Origin: Heliocidaris tuberculata
Taxonomy: Eukaryota > Echinodermata > Echinoidea > Camarodonta > Echinometridae
Direction: 5' to 3'
Assembly (NCBI GenBank): GCA_025618425.1
Contig: CM046836.1
Coordinates: forward strand, 13,311,703-13,375,702
Length of the DNA stretch: 64,000 bases
This document shows, one piece after another, positions 14,901 through 29,900 of the stretch. Under the pieces are notes generated by a model. The model made no database searches, was not told the DNA's origin, and saw only the letters and a program-made list of their open reading frames with translations. The translations under genes and the position numbers were made by a program. How positions within the stretch are numbered: position 1 is the first letter of the stretch; each line of letters starts with the position of its first letter.

Positions 14901-17900
14901 GGCTACATGTATCCTTAGTAAAAATGCACATACATGTATGCCTGGTATTACATTCTAAACATGGGTTGAATTTACCACAAATGACATGGAAACGGATTTC
15001 TTTTTAAAGTGTCAACGTTTCCATGATTTTTTTTTTTTTATAGTTTCGAAAGGTTTTTCATCTATCTGCTCAAGTAATCCGACTGCTAAAAAGCTTGACA
15101 TTCATACAATGAAAACTATCATTTATTATTCTGGATGTGATATAACTTAACAAATAAAGTTCAGCTTTTTGAGATAATCATTTAAAAAAAAAAATATGTG
15201 GGTAAAAATTGCAGTTGTTAAATTCAATTGAGGAAGTTACTTCAATCATGAAATTTGCTCCAATTGGCAATCCTTGAGTGATCATAACAATCATACTCCC
15301 TAGGGTATTGAGACGCATATGAAGTACACATACTACATGTAATCTACATGTACGTGTAGATGTAAATAGCATTTTGATGTGGGAATTCCCAAATCAAGAA
15401 ACTCTACATCTACATGGTGTCCTACTTCCAATAATGCAAAATTTATGCATATACAGAAAAGTGAAGTGGGGATTTTAAGTTTCACTTGAATGTACAGCAT
15501 AAAAAAGCTAACACCTCGCGTTATTTAATACCTACAATTTCCTGAACTACATGTACATGTACATGCTGTAACTGACATTTCCCAATGCAGTCTACATTAT
15601 TATAACAAACTGCATATTATATGTGGAATCATGAATCTCCACAAAAGTTGACCCATGCCTTTAAGAGAAAAAAAGTAGCATTATGGAGCATTCAACATTG
15701 AGGAGTTGATCATACTTGCTGGGGGAATGGGAAATCTGTATGGAATCAATTGAGCATGTGATAAACCCGAGAGTTCTAACATGCAATATATTCACATGTA
15801 TTTTTGATTCATTTTAAAAGCAGTAAAAAATAAGTGGCACAAAATAATTTGTAAAAATCCCACTAAAACATAACAAAATTGTAGGTCCCTCATACAGTTA
15901 CATTCTACATATGTTGTCCTCAATTAATCACTTTTTCAATTACTTGAACTTCTGTAACCTCCTCTTCGCTAGTATACCCTTTACAATTAGATTGTCCTTT
16001 CACTTTCCCTTTGCATACAATGTATTTATCCCCTAATCAACATTCTTACTGTAATCAATTTGTTTGTCTCATTCAACATTCCATTTATTGGTATACTTTC
16101 CAATCACTCTCCTTCATAACTTTTAATCTCATTCCTTTTCTGTTTGTAATTTATCTAATTGAGTTCACTTGATGTCAAACTTCCAGACTGTATATAAACA
16201 GTTCATGTTCACTTTATGTTTTAGTTCCTGAAGATGATCTGAAATAAAAGGTTGAAAATTCGAAACTCATGACTCTGATGGAAGTATTGTTTCTAGCACT
16301 GTACATGTAGGTCAAATTATTTTGTACATGTATGTTTGCCCACTGTGCTATACCAGGGAAATGTAATCTTAGTTACATTTCCGTGGTTATACTAAATAAA
16401 ATTTGAACTCTGAACATCTAAATGTTTTAAAATCTTCTGCATGATGGCATTCATGCTCCAAAAATATGTCATTCTACATTTCTTGAATTTCGATAAATTT
16501 TTGTTAAAGAAACAAAGATCTCTCCAAATGTTAGCCAAAAACATTAACATACGTAATTGCCCCAGGACTCAACTGTCTGATTTCAAAATTGACATACCTG
16601 TACATGTAAATGTAAGCAACCGGATTGGCAACATTTTCTGTTCATGATTACCGGGTACTTCTTCCAATTACATTACAAGTCTAATCTGTATACCGTGGTA
16701 CATTTCAGTCTGTGCAAACACTGCTCCAATAGCCCCCTTCGTCGTCGTCCAGCAGTATAACAACATACATGTAATGTTGTAATTGAATTTGTCTTCAATC
16801 ACCCAATCACCATCATCAACCACCCCTTTAAAATGGTATGCCCCAATACCCAAAACGCAACAGCCAACCAACACATTAAACCTGATAGAAAATTGTCATT
16901 TGCCCCTCGGCAAAATGAGTTCCCTGTAATATTTATCAACCTCCACCCACAATTAGTTAGAGGAGAATGCAAGGGCATCGAGATGCATGGTCCCCTCCAT
17001 GCACACACATGTCACACATCGCCACACACACACACACACACACCGATTGCAAACTCATTTTTGTGCTCGGCGTGAGATGCACGAAGCATGCAGAGATCGG
17101 CACTGACCACAGAGAAGGTGAATAAGGATAAATGTACTAGTACCCACATTCGAGATGAAATGACCTAAGGATGTGCCGCAAGTGACCCTGCCCCAAATAC
17201 TGGATGGCCAGTGGGCCCCTAAGCAATGAATAAGTGGAGGTAGAATGCATTGCACATTCAGATGTTTGGTCACATGTCAAGAATGCATGATTCATGCCTG
17301 GCTTCTACACTTGAAATGTGTTTACTGGGGAAGGGGGGATGGAGAGGAAGAGGGGGAGAGAGTATGCCATATTCTCTGAACAAAAGTATTTGGATCATAA
17401 TTTGTTTTATGTTCACATTTAGGCCCACTTGTTTGCAGTTTACAGGTAGCAGCTGAAACTTCAAATCCACATCTTTGTTGGTTTTTTTTTCTTTCTTTCA
17501 GATTACTGTTAAATGAAATTTACAGGTTCATGCAATTAGGAAGTACGCAGAAATCATTGACAATTTCATGATGTTTCATGATTTCAAAATTGAAAACTTC
17601 AAAATGGACACTTCAATGTAAGACTGAATACAATTTATGTTTATGATCAATACACAATGTTCACAAAGTTTATTTCATACATTATTTCACTTACAGGTGT
17701 ACATATTGGAACTTGCTTAGAACTGAAAATCAATCCATAGATCAACCTTTGATGGCAAAATACATAAATTTAGGTAGTAGTAGGTTAAATGTACTTTAAA
17801 TCTTTAATATTTGTTTTATAGTACATGTAGAATGAAATGATCACAGCCATGCAAAAAAAAGGGGGGGGGGATATCTACATGTACAGGTAAACTGTTAATG

Positions 17901-20900
17901 TTGATCTTATGCAACAGAATACACCATAACTGTCATTTCCTACTTTAGTCTGAGCAGTTCCCCCCCCCCCCCCCCCCAACTCACTATTTTAATACATGTA
18001 CACCATTTCTTGTACTTTCATTTTCCCCCCAGATTACTGAATAATCATTTCTTCACAGATTGCTGAACAATCAATCTAACTATGCCATGAATACTTGATT
18101 GGATTTACCAAACAGGCATGACTTGCTTTCCCATCTTGAATATACTCTCTATGGAGGATCAAAGAAAAATTGTGCATTCTAAATGAGATAATCAGCATTG
18201 CAGTTGGCTACACTATTCTGTAACAGAAATACTTGTGTCAAACTCGTTTTCATGTATATTTTAGTATATTTTAGGACTTTTGCTCTCTAGATGCTATACA
18301 TATACTGTAGTATTATCTTTCTATACTGCACTTAATGGAAATGTATCAGCGTAAATGTTACTTTTTAGTTCATGCAAGTTACATTTCCCTGGTTCAAGAG
18401 TGCTCTCTCTGGATTCGCTACAGTAAGAGAGGGATTTCTTCACAGCACTTTTTTAAAATTTCAATCTTGGAGCTCTTTTTTCCCTCCAGTTTTTAAGAGT
18501 TATTTAAGAGATTTCCCAAGCTGAATATCTTATCCCTCAAGTGTGTTTTGTCTGTTGAGAGTTATGGCTCCAATAGGACAATTTTTCTCTGTAAATGTAT
18601 GAATCACCAACATGAATTTTTATTTTCACTTTGTCTCGTTACACTCAATGACATCAAAATACATCTCTTCTTTCTGACAACAACACTTAATACATTATGA
18701 CATGCAGTTCATAATTTTATGTCAAGTCTTTCTACTTCAAGTAAATACAAAAGCACTTTCTGGGTCAAGTTTACAAATCAGATTACACATGTTTGTATTA
18801 CTTCCAATGTAAGTTTCCAACCACTTCCCACAACGACTGACAACGCAAATTGTATTTCAGGATTGCTCACCAATTCTCACGGATAAAATGTCACTTCTTC
18901 CTCATAGAATAAAAATTGGATACACCAAATAGGAGAAAAGATACAGGAAGTCAAGAGAGTGGAGAGACAGAGACAGAGATAGAGGGGTTGAAATAAAGGG
19001 GCTGAGGCAACAGAGTGACAGGAGTGGAGAAAAACAGAAGAGACATAAAGGCCGGAATTCACAAAGGTGGTTTAGATTTAGACCACAGTTTATGCAGATT
19101 TTGTGGTATAAGTACGCTTGATTTAGCGCGTACGCTTAGAAAGATCCAATGATGAATGCGCGTGTTTGGCAAAGGGTGCTAAATTCACGGTAGTTGCTAT
19201 GGTTTAGACCACGGTTTATTCCAATTAACATAAACTGTAAGTTAATTTAAATAAACCGTGGTCTAAACCATAGCAACTAGCATGAATTTAGTGCCCTTTG
19301 AACGGTTCATTATTGGACCGTTCATTATTGGACCGTTCTAAGTGTATGACCTACATTGTAAATCAAGCGCACTTATACCATGAAATCTGCATAAACTGTG
19401 GTCTAAATATAAACCACCTTTGTGAATTCTGGCCAAAGAGAAGTTGGAGACAGATATGGATATTATACAGGACTGTATGAGGAATTGTGAACAGTTCTGA
19501 ATACAAGAGTGGGAGGAATTGACATCACGTACATGTACATGTCAGTACGTGTACAAAGACAGACAAAGTCTGAAATAAATGTCCACAAGACAATTAAACA
19601 TACATGTACAGTACAACTACAAGTACATGTACATGCGTACAGAAAGACAGATATAGACAGACAAATAAACAAACATCATCTTCGATTTTGTAGATAACAT
19701 ACCTCATCAGGAGAGATGCTCAACTTCCCAATGGACTCCATGCTTCTTGATCTCATAGAATTTCTGTTAATTTCAAGGGAAAATATTGAACATTTTCAGT
19801 TAACACATACATGTAAATCAAGCCCAACATACAGAGAATAAAATAAGCGTATTGCTCCTCTCAAAGTTGAATTATAATGCCTGTATTTTTATGTTAAGCG
19901 TAAGACTATCCCATTTGCAATAAAAATAGAGAAACATATGGTCCATTTTCAATGTACATATTAATAACAGTGACACAGTATAACATGCTTTACCTTCCAC
20001 CCTACTTGTCTACACTTTTGTTTTCTGTGAGGACCATCGATACTTTTCTTCTTTCTAGACTGAATATCTACAGATTTGAAATTCCTACAGACCGCTCATT
20101 ACATGTAGCTCTTTGAATTCTGAGTTCTACATGTATGTCAACGTGTACTGCACCCCACAGAACATCTCAGCTAGATAGCTCACGGATCCACTTGTGAAGG
20201 CACCAAAATATCATCAATGCTACTGTACATTTACATATCCAGTTGTAAAAATCAGTGGGTTATACAACCATGACCATATTATGAAAATGAATTTGTGTAA
20301 TATACAATGCAGGAATCTTGGTACATGTAGGTAAAAAGAACTTCTTTTGTCTAAGAAATTTCTTTTGTGATTTTCAAAAAAAATATTTCTTTTCTTGCAG
20401 ATATCTATTCATGTACTACATGTTCATGTACTTGGTTTTCTGACTACAGTTAAGCCCGAAAGACAGTCTTACCTTCAACACTCAAAATTCCAAGCTTTAC
20501 CTTGAAAGTCAGATAGTGTAAAAGGTAGGCTGACACTTTTGTAAAGTAGAGCGTAGAGCAGTTGTAGGTAACATGTAAAGGAACAGTTAATAATCCTTTG
20601 ACCTTATCAAGCATACATGTGTACACCACCTTCATACACACGCTCTCATAGATAACATGTGCTACTTGAAGAACAAAAGACTAATCCCAACATAGGATTA
20701 GTGAAGGGAAAAGGGTTCTTCAGAATGGCACTAATTGGAAGACAATAGAAAAATGTAACGTGTAAGCACAACACTTTTCCAATCTGTGACAGGAAGTTTT
20801 GACTGTGTAAACTGTAGGGCAACACTCAATTTTTCACTCTCACGGCTCAAATTTACATGTTTGCATGTTTTGAAGGTAAAGTGTTGAGCTTTTCATCAGG

Positions 20901-23900
20901 GCGGTACTGTATGTCTCCTGTGTTTCGTTTCGTATGTACATACACTGATAAAAGAACTAGAAACTGTTCCCTCTCCTGGCTGCTTTTCTTGTTTCCCTTG
21001 AGCTGTCCTTACACACCTACATATAGGTCTGACTCTATGTACATTGGGTGCTTATCAGATAATTTACTATATGCAGATATAATGGGCTTAACAATTTATA
21101 CTTGTCTATACATACAGACTGAGATAAGAAATTAACTTACAACTGTTCCCTTTCCTGGCTGGGACCATTGTTGAGGTCAGGCTGCATCTCTACTAGGTTG
21201 GGTGTGCTGGTATGAATCTTCAACTTGAGAGAAAGACGTCCCCTTCCTGATTCACCTGTAAGCACACACACAAATAAAAAAAAAAATCAGCATTAGTCAT
21301 TAATATGATTTGCTTAAAATACAGTGAAATTCAGATACATGTACTGTATTCATTTAGGAAAGCCTCAAGGGCCCTTCACATAAAACAAGAATGACAGGAA
21401 TGAATAAATGTCATAATATAAAAACTGACACATACATGTACAGGCCAACACATTGGGCGATTTTTATTTTTTCATTTTTTTGTATTTTTTACCTATAGCC
21501 TAGCCTGTAGGGTAGACTGAGGAAACTGTGGCCCCCTTTTGCGGCGACTACTTTGATTGCTGCATTTATTGTGATATGGTGGAATATTTTACACCACAAT
21601 GTAAAATATTCCACCATATCACTATTCAGCTATCCATCCCAAAGCAGAATTTTTTTTTCATAACTACATTCATGAAGAAATATCAAGCAGGTCAAATTGG
21701 CATGGGGTCAGGGTAATTGTGGGATTTGTGGCCCCTATTGGTCATGAATAATTGATATCATAGATTTTGGGGAAACTTCTTACGGATATCTATAATTACT
21801 AATGTCAGGTGTTACTGATACACTTAAAATGAACTATCATTGAATCAATAACTGGTTCAGCTAAATTGTTGAAATAAGCAATCATATCATATACATATCG
21901 TGCATCTACAGTGTCATAAAACGTGGATACCCATCCAGTTTGCACTGACTTCCCTGGTTACAGCATCTGCTTTTATCCCTCTGTACAACCCTGCTAATGA
22001 AAATATTGGGGTGCAAGTTTTTCTACTGTGTTCCTCAATTCATACTCTTCCTATTTCAACCAAAAACTCATCTTAATGACACCACACCCCAAAATGTAAA
22101 GTAGACTTGCCACTTTCCAGCTAATGGAATTTGGATCAACATACGTTTTGAGCCCTCCTGTTCACAAACTTTGAGCAAAATGGCTGATTTTTCTGATTTG
22201 AAACAAGGAATAGTTCAGCAACACATGTACATGTACCAAACATATTTATCATTGAGTGATGCTACATACAGTATGTACAAAGAATTACAAGCTCTCAAAG
22301 AAAAAGGGGCCCAAATTATACAGTCTCCCCTACATGTACATGTACATGTACATTTACATTTACATTACATGTAGGCAAACCTAATTTTGAAAAAAGATTA
22401 TAAAACACTCAACAAAGCAAAATGTTCGTAAATATTGCAGGCCTGGTGTAAGAAAAAGACTTGGCCTTTGTGTAATAAACTTTATGTAGGTCAACAGGTT
22501 TATGATGCTCAGTGCACTACAAAATAATACACGTACATGTACATGTACAGTATCTAATTTCCTTAATTCCAGATTACACTTTCTTTTTAAAGAAAATTCT
22601 CAAACATTTATCGATGAGAGTGAATCTTGGCATCACATTCATTATAAGCAAATTTAATCATGAAATTATAACCAGTGCTACACAAGGAGCAGATCTTTCC
22701 CGACCTTCCCAGGATCAGACTACATGTACAATGCACACAGTTCTTCTACCAGTAACAGCTACATGTAGAGATAGACAGTGTCAACAAACAGTGTATCAAT
22801 TTACACTGCTAACATCAGCAGCTGCTGCCTACCTCCAGACTGAGACTACAAGGATGGCCATGACATTGGTGGCCTAATTATAACATATCTTTACAACACA
22901 AACTATGAAACGTTTTGCCTTCAAATGGCTACATGTACATGTACATGTACATGTATACCGTGATCTTGATACCTGAGTATCCATAAGCCTTGGCCTGCAC
23001 TAGAAACATTGAAATACATGTACACCATTTAAAATATAGCCTAGGCCTGCGTGCCTACATGACTTGTAGCAATTATGTACATGTACATGTATGTACAGCT
23101 GTAGTATTCCATCTAGACTGTAGGGCCTACATGTACATGTATTGTGATGGCAATGAAATTGGCGGCCTAAATGTACATGTACATACTTGTATAACGTATC
23201 TTTACAACACAAACTGTGAATGACTGAAGTACCTGTGAAAGGGTACTGCATACATGTTATGTGAATAGGCCCTACAATATCTGCTGTCCAGTAGCCTTTA
23301 CTTATGTGCCAAGTAATCACAATATAACGTGTTGTACATTATATTAAATTGTAATTCGATCTATTGCATACTTTCAATACATCATAGTACAATTAAATAA
23401 TATGCACTGCATTTGGATCTCTGCCCTGTTAATTTCAAAGTTTATTTCCCAGATAATGAATCATTCAAAAGGCAAGGAAATTTTTTTAAATCCCTAAATT
23501 TTCACAAATTATCAAATTGGGCAATGGGTAACAGTGTGACAGCAATTCAAATACTGGAATGTCTTTCTCCCATATAGCGTGATATGTACATAAACATGAC
23601 CTAGATTTATAGAAACCCAAGTAGAATTTAACAAAAGCTTTGCTTTGGTTTATTCTTACCTGTACATGTATGTATAGTCACTAAGTACATGTTCATGTAC
23701 ATGTACATGTAAACACAATCAATATACATACATGTACATCACTTGCCCACTTGCCCTGCATGTACTCTCCACATTGTATTTTATTTTTTACTACATGTAT
23801 TTAAGCAACAGAAATGAATAAAAACCACCATGATTCTTGATATGAAACATCATTTTCTCAGAGAGAGAAAGAACATCCGCATGCACTATTGAAGATGCAA

Positions 23901-26900
23901 GCTTCAAAATTTTTAGAGGAAATTACATATTATGCACATGTAGCATGAGATTCACAACAAATTGGACATACATTTACATATATACATGATGAATCATGCA
24001 GTTCAGTTTATGGATATGTACATGTACATGTATTGTATTTAAAAAATAAAAAAAAAAGTATCATTTCACAACCACAAGGTGTTCCCTTATGAGTTACCAC
24101 AGAAAACCTCGTTTGAGTCAAATTGCCAAACCAAAAATAAAAATAGTGGATGTAGGCTAGATTAATGATGATATAATTTTCTCCCTTTTGCAAAACTGTA
24201 TTATTTTGAAATCTCAAAACAAAGTCTTGTGCTATAAAGTGTACCTGCAGTAGTAAATTATTCTAGTAACTGATTTGCTTCACATAACAATTTGGTCACA
24301 CCCTAATGGGCTAGTTATAGAAATATAGACAGCAGTGTAGTATGTCTAAGGGGAATTCCCTAGAGATGATTTACATCACAATATACATGTATCCTCTTGT
24401 TTTTAGACTGTTCACCTACACAATTTAGGGAAAGTTTGAGTACATGTTTACATGTAGAAACAGTATAAGGCCAGGTAAAATTGATTCCTAGTTTCTCATC
24501 GAGATTTTGCAAAAATAAGGAGGAGGGGTATTATGTTATTTGATATTTGATATCAAATGATGGCTGCCACACATAGAAATGCTATTAGGCATGGCTTCCC
24601 GTTATATTTATATTTTTCTGGGGTCCCTTTAAACCCCTAAAAGGCTTCAAGATTCAATTTTACGGGTCTGCAGCAAAATTTTGGTGGTTTATCTTTTTCT
24701 TTAAAAAAAAACACAAAAAATATCAAATACTGTAACCAAAAAAAAGGAGGCAGGCACAAAAAAGAATGCGGGCGGGGACAAGTAACTAGGAATAATTCTT
24801 ATTTGGCCTAAGAATGACACACTCATAGAGGTACATGTACATGTATGCAAGAGTGCTTCCTGGAAATTTGGGTGTACAAGTACATTTTTCCTAGAGTTTT
24901 GAGAAAAGGGACTGCAGAGCTATAATCACTACCGGTACTCACATTAGCCCACTTGTAGCCTACACATGTATGTACATTGATGGTAGGCCCCTACAGCGTA
25001 CATACTGTAAATAAAAGCAAATTGTAGTTGCAAGCCAACCCAATAATGTTGCTCACATATACAATTGCTTTGATGCAGCTCTTTACATGTACATGTACAT
25101 TGTATTTACCTGCAAGTGTACTAAAAATTTAATAAGACAAGTATCTGTGTCCAAAATATTATCAAACAGAGCATAAAAATGGGTTCTGTACAAAAAAATA
25201 CTACAATGTTTAGGAATACAAAAATGAAAAATATTTAGGCCTGTAGTTAGCCTTTCACAGTGTACATGTACATGTAATTGTAAAACTCTGAATTCCGGAT
25301 TAAACTGATTTCAAATGTCTGAGTCGTTACAAAACATTTAATGCAGAAAAGGAGGCCATTATAAATTCCTTATGTTTTTTTGCATGTACATTGTACATGT
25401 AGCCTATTGAAGATAAAATGTGTTCATGTTCATGTATTCTACGTGTATTAAGCCAAGTAACATCACAATGAAAATTTCCATGTGCAATGGCAATGTTGCA
25501 CACGTTCTACCAATGTCCTTAATTCTCGACTGGCATCCGTGATTCACAAAAACCATTGACCCCAATTTGTGACTCACTTTCCTGAATTTTGCCTGGAGAA
25601 GGTTGGAGTGCTCACGTTTCCATTTGCAATTCAACCTTTCCTGTGACAAAATGTGGTCATCTTGAACATGTCACTTGTTACAAAGGGTACATGTACATGA
25701 AAACCTAGAGAACTATTAAACATGATGCATGTAATTTCCTAGTCAAATAGTGACATTTAAAAAGTACAGTAACCTATAAAAAAGGGTTCCATGGACAAGT
25801 TGTGAAGTTGTCCACCAATAAAGATCGTTTTGTAGGATGTGAATTTGTTTTCATTTTTGTCACTACATCGGATGTGGTACTGTCTTTGAATCCTTAGTTT
25901 ACCATTTGAAAGAATACTACGCAGCCTATATTTTCATATTTTTCATTTCTGTTATTTGGTATTTTTTGCTTCCCACTTTCCAAGGGAGTGCTTCATCAAT
26001 CCAATAATTAATTGCAAATTTAACTCAATACATTGATATTTTCAAAATCCAATCAATAGGTGTGCAATAATCAATTTACAATTCCCCCTTCAGTTATGTG
26101 GGAAAGCATCACACTGGAAGAAATCTACAGGTGAGTTTGACATTATTATTCCCAGGGCAAAACTGAGAATCATGAGTCATCTGACCTGAATAGAGGTCAA
26201 TGGTTTTTATGGAAGTTTTTTAGAGGCAGAAAAAACCAAACCCTAATCACTGTACCAGAAGGCCTGCATGTACATTATATCTGAGAAATATATAATTCTT
26301 TAGCCCATCATCATCATTGTACCCCAGTTTTGAGATTAAGATAGGGCCTATATACACATACATGTACATGTACATGTACATTTTATATTTCTAAAATTTG
26401 CAAGTACCTCTATTCCAAAATGTACATGTACTACAATTTAAGCACCATGCTTTTGGTGCCTTTATACAATTTCTATATTTTATAGGACCAGGGCCCGTTG
26501 CATAAAACTTACTATTAACAGTAACTTTGCCATCAATGGTAACTCCAATGGAAACCTTGATTTGATTGGCTGTTGAGTGATGTTACTATGGTAATTACCA
26601 CTGATAGCAGAGTTACCATTAATGGTAAGTTTTATGCAACAGGGCCCAGGAATAGGAATAGGGTTTGAAGTTACATGTACTTTCTTCCTTTTTTCATTTC
26701 TTTTTATTTATTTGTTTGTTTAATTTTTTTATTTTTTTGTGAATATGTTTTTTACTTGTAACAAAGAATTCAACATGGAGAGGCTACATACATCGAAAAC
26801 CATGTATTTGTATGATTACTTGAATAAAAATTATGTTTCATGGAATGTTGGTTATTTTGTGACTGCTATCTTACAATTTGACAGACTTTTCTGTTGAAGC

Positions 26901-29900
26901 CCACAATGGTGATAGAGTGTTTTTGCCTCATTTCTTTTCTGTCAGAGGTACAGTATAGTAATAGGGATTCAAAATACCCTACGCAAAGTTCTAAAGAATT
27001 CAAATAGAATTAATGATAACGGACCGTAAATCAATCACTACATGTAACAGAGCATGTGTCATTCAACCTCCTATCCCCCATCCCCTGAAAAAAAAAAAAA
27101 AAAGTTCTGAATTCTAAAAAATTAATGAATTTTAAAAAAATCTGATAAAGGATTTATAAGGAAGATAAAATACAAACTGGCAAATCTATGAGTTCCCTTC
27201 CAGGAGCCCTCCAGTGGTTTTGTACTACATACATGTAACAATCATTTTTTTTAATCCTTCTTTTTGTTTGTTAATGAGGGATACATGTAAAGGGTGTGTA
27301 AAATCAAATACAATATATACATGTACATGGATCAAATACTGTAGCATGCCGCAGAAGAATGATAAACTATTTTCTTCAGAGGAAAAAATGGAAAGTTATG
27401 AATTTCTTAGTGTAAAACCAATGGAGAGAGCTGCTCACAAGGAAGGTTACAAAGTCACCTACATGTACATGTATTGTACATGTTTGTATCAATTGATCAA
27501 TTAAAACTTACATGCATTTCTTATTGTTTCTGAAGCTTACATGTAGTTACACTAATTGTTTTTCTCTTATTTTTTTTATTTTGTTAAAGCCAACTTGATG
27601 CCAGGATGCACTTCCCCTTTAAAGATAAAGTTGAATTCTGGTCATCAATTACAATGTGAAAGAAAATGTATCAAAGCAAAATTTTACAATGTGAAAGAAA
27701 CTGTCTCAAAGCAATTACAATGTGAAAGAAACTGTCTCAAAGCAATTGGGGAAAGGTTGAAGAAAAGATTTAGTGCATACTGTGAGGTTTTGGAATCATC
27801 AAAATGAAAAGAAATTGACCCTACATGTATCTTGCTGAAAAAGACATGTGCCCATTGCACTGCAATTGGCATGAATGTTTGGCCCGAACACTTCAGCTAT
27901 TTCCCATTATATTTTGAATAAGAGGACATTTAAAGACCAATATTTTTCAGGGGACATTTCTACTATGATATTCTTCCAAACTGACATAAAAGGAATGAGA
28001 AAACTCTCAAATTAATTTTTTACATTTCCCAGAACTCAACCTTCTCTATAAAGTGAAAGTCCACCCTGGTATTTAGTTGATTTGAATAAAAGCAGAAAAA
28101 TGAGAGAAACAGATTAGTGAAAGTTTGAGCAAAATCTGGTAAGAAATAACAAAGTTATGAATTTTTTGAAGTTGTAATCAATCAAACACAAATTGGCAAC
28201 TCTGTGACGTATCTTGCAAGCTCCTCTCCTTGCCGTCTCATGATCCCATAGAAGTTGTTAATCTCTGTTGTTGTTCTTGTTGTTAGAAATGTAGTTTGTA
28301 TTTTTTTTTTTTGATTGGTTTCTTGGAGGTACATTAAGCATTGTGTTTTCAGCAGTTTTCATTTTCATTCAGGAATGATTCCACCAGTAAATATCCAAGT
28401 CATTAGTTTTTTGTATGTACATGTACGTTTATGCACAATCACACATATTCGAGGTTATTATAGATGACCTCACACTCCACATACACTGTACAACATGTAC
28501 CTTTATACCACAGAGAATTTGCCTCCCATGGAGAGTGTGTAATCTCCAGCTACATGTACGGTACATGTATGCGTGTTTTGAAAGAACAATATCGCTCGAC
28601 AAAAATAACCTGAAAATTTCACTTAATCAAGGTGATAAAGATCCTATTGAACTTGAAGAATTTGGTGTGAAATCAGCTTTTCAATCATCCTGAAATATAG
28701 AAGGAAGTATTTTTTCAAAAAATTTTCCTATTAATATGGTGTTTTCACCTCTTCAATCTAAAAAGTTAGAGGTCGTGATCGCCGCTGAAAATGGCATAGC
28801 CCCACATAGTGATGGTTCCATGTGTGTCCATGTACATGTACATGTCATGAACATACAGTACATGTACATGTACTTGTACCTGGTCCTAAACTACAAGTTG
28901 TAAAGTTTGCCTCCAAACACTACGGGAAGAAAAATCAAGCCTTTCATATTTTTTTCTTTAGATTCAAGTTTTAGTGGTCTAATCAAAGAAAGAGCACAGA
29001 GTCTAATTCATGTTGATCAAAGTGTAAAAACATGCGAACTAAGCCACCTACAAGTAAAACTAATTCTTGCTCATAAATCCAATCAGACTGCTTTGGTAAT
29101 TGAGCATCTAAATTTTAAAAATCAACTTCTTATTTTCAAAAAAAATTTCAGAAAGAGGTTCGATTACCCAAACAGTACATTAGATGTACCAAAGAATAAG
29201 ACTGCTTTAAAAAGTAAAGATACAAGTAAAGTTCTACATGTATGTTGTTGTGGATTGGTTTTAACAGCGTACATGTATGTCATTCAATTGTGAATATTTA
29301 TGCCCAATATACATTTTGTTGCTTTATGCGCTAGGCTATGCTGCATTATTGTAGTGCGATTTTACTTTTTGAAAGATATTACAATGTAAGACAGGCTGTC
29401 GTCACAAACAATTGCCCGCTTTTCATGTAGTCTTAGGTTTGACCGCAACGTTTGATAAACATCTGTTTTGGCAAACCCGGAGAATAGGGAACCAGACGCG
29501 CGTGCTGTATTCAATACTGTGCGTGACAATACTCCAGACACGTGTCTCTTGATGGAATAAACCGTCAAACACAGTATAAAACACAGTATTGAACACAGTA
29601 CGCGTGTCTGGTCCTCTATTCTCCAGTTTGCCTCTGTTTTTACCAAAAAGTGGGAATTCAAAATGTTTATTAAAAAAAACTTTGACTTCATTACAATTTA
29701 CCGCACAAATAGTCTACATATGATCATGACATGCTGCACTGCAAATCATGCAATGGAAGGGTCATCACTGACAAGCAACTAGAGAGTAAACATCTACATG
29801 TATGATCAAAGTCACTGAGACTCCACCATGTCCACTGCCAGTCACTGCGAGGGTCAGACTGTCAGTGACCGTCACTCAGGCACATCAACAGCAATAATGC

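Larger units (their letters stand above)
14337..19702 (-). other. MAP2K4 intron 3
   Basis: 5.4 kb with many TACATG sites, a CA repeat (17022-17042), G and C homopolymers (near 17864 and 17965) and a 385-bp palindromic MITE (19050-19434). No coding exon recognised. Confidence 0.75.

Noticed and set aside
22171..23320. His/Val-rich frames
   Set aside because: Translation of TACATG hexamer arrays.
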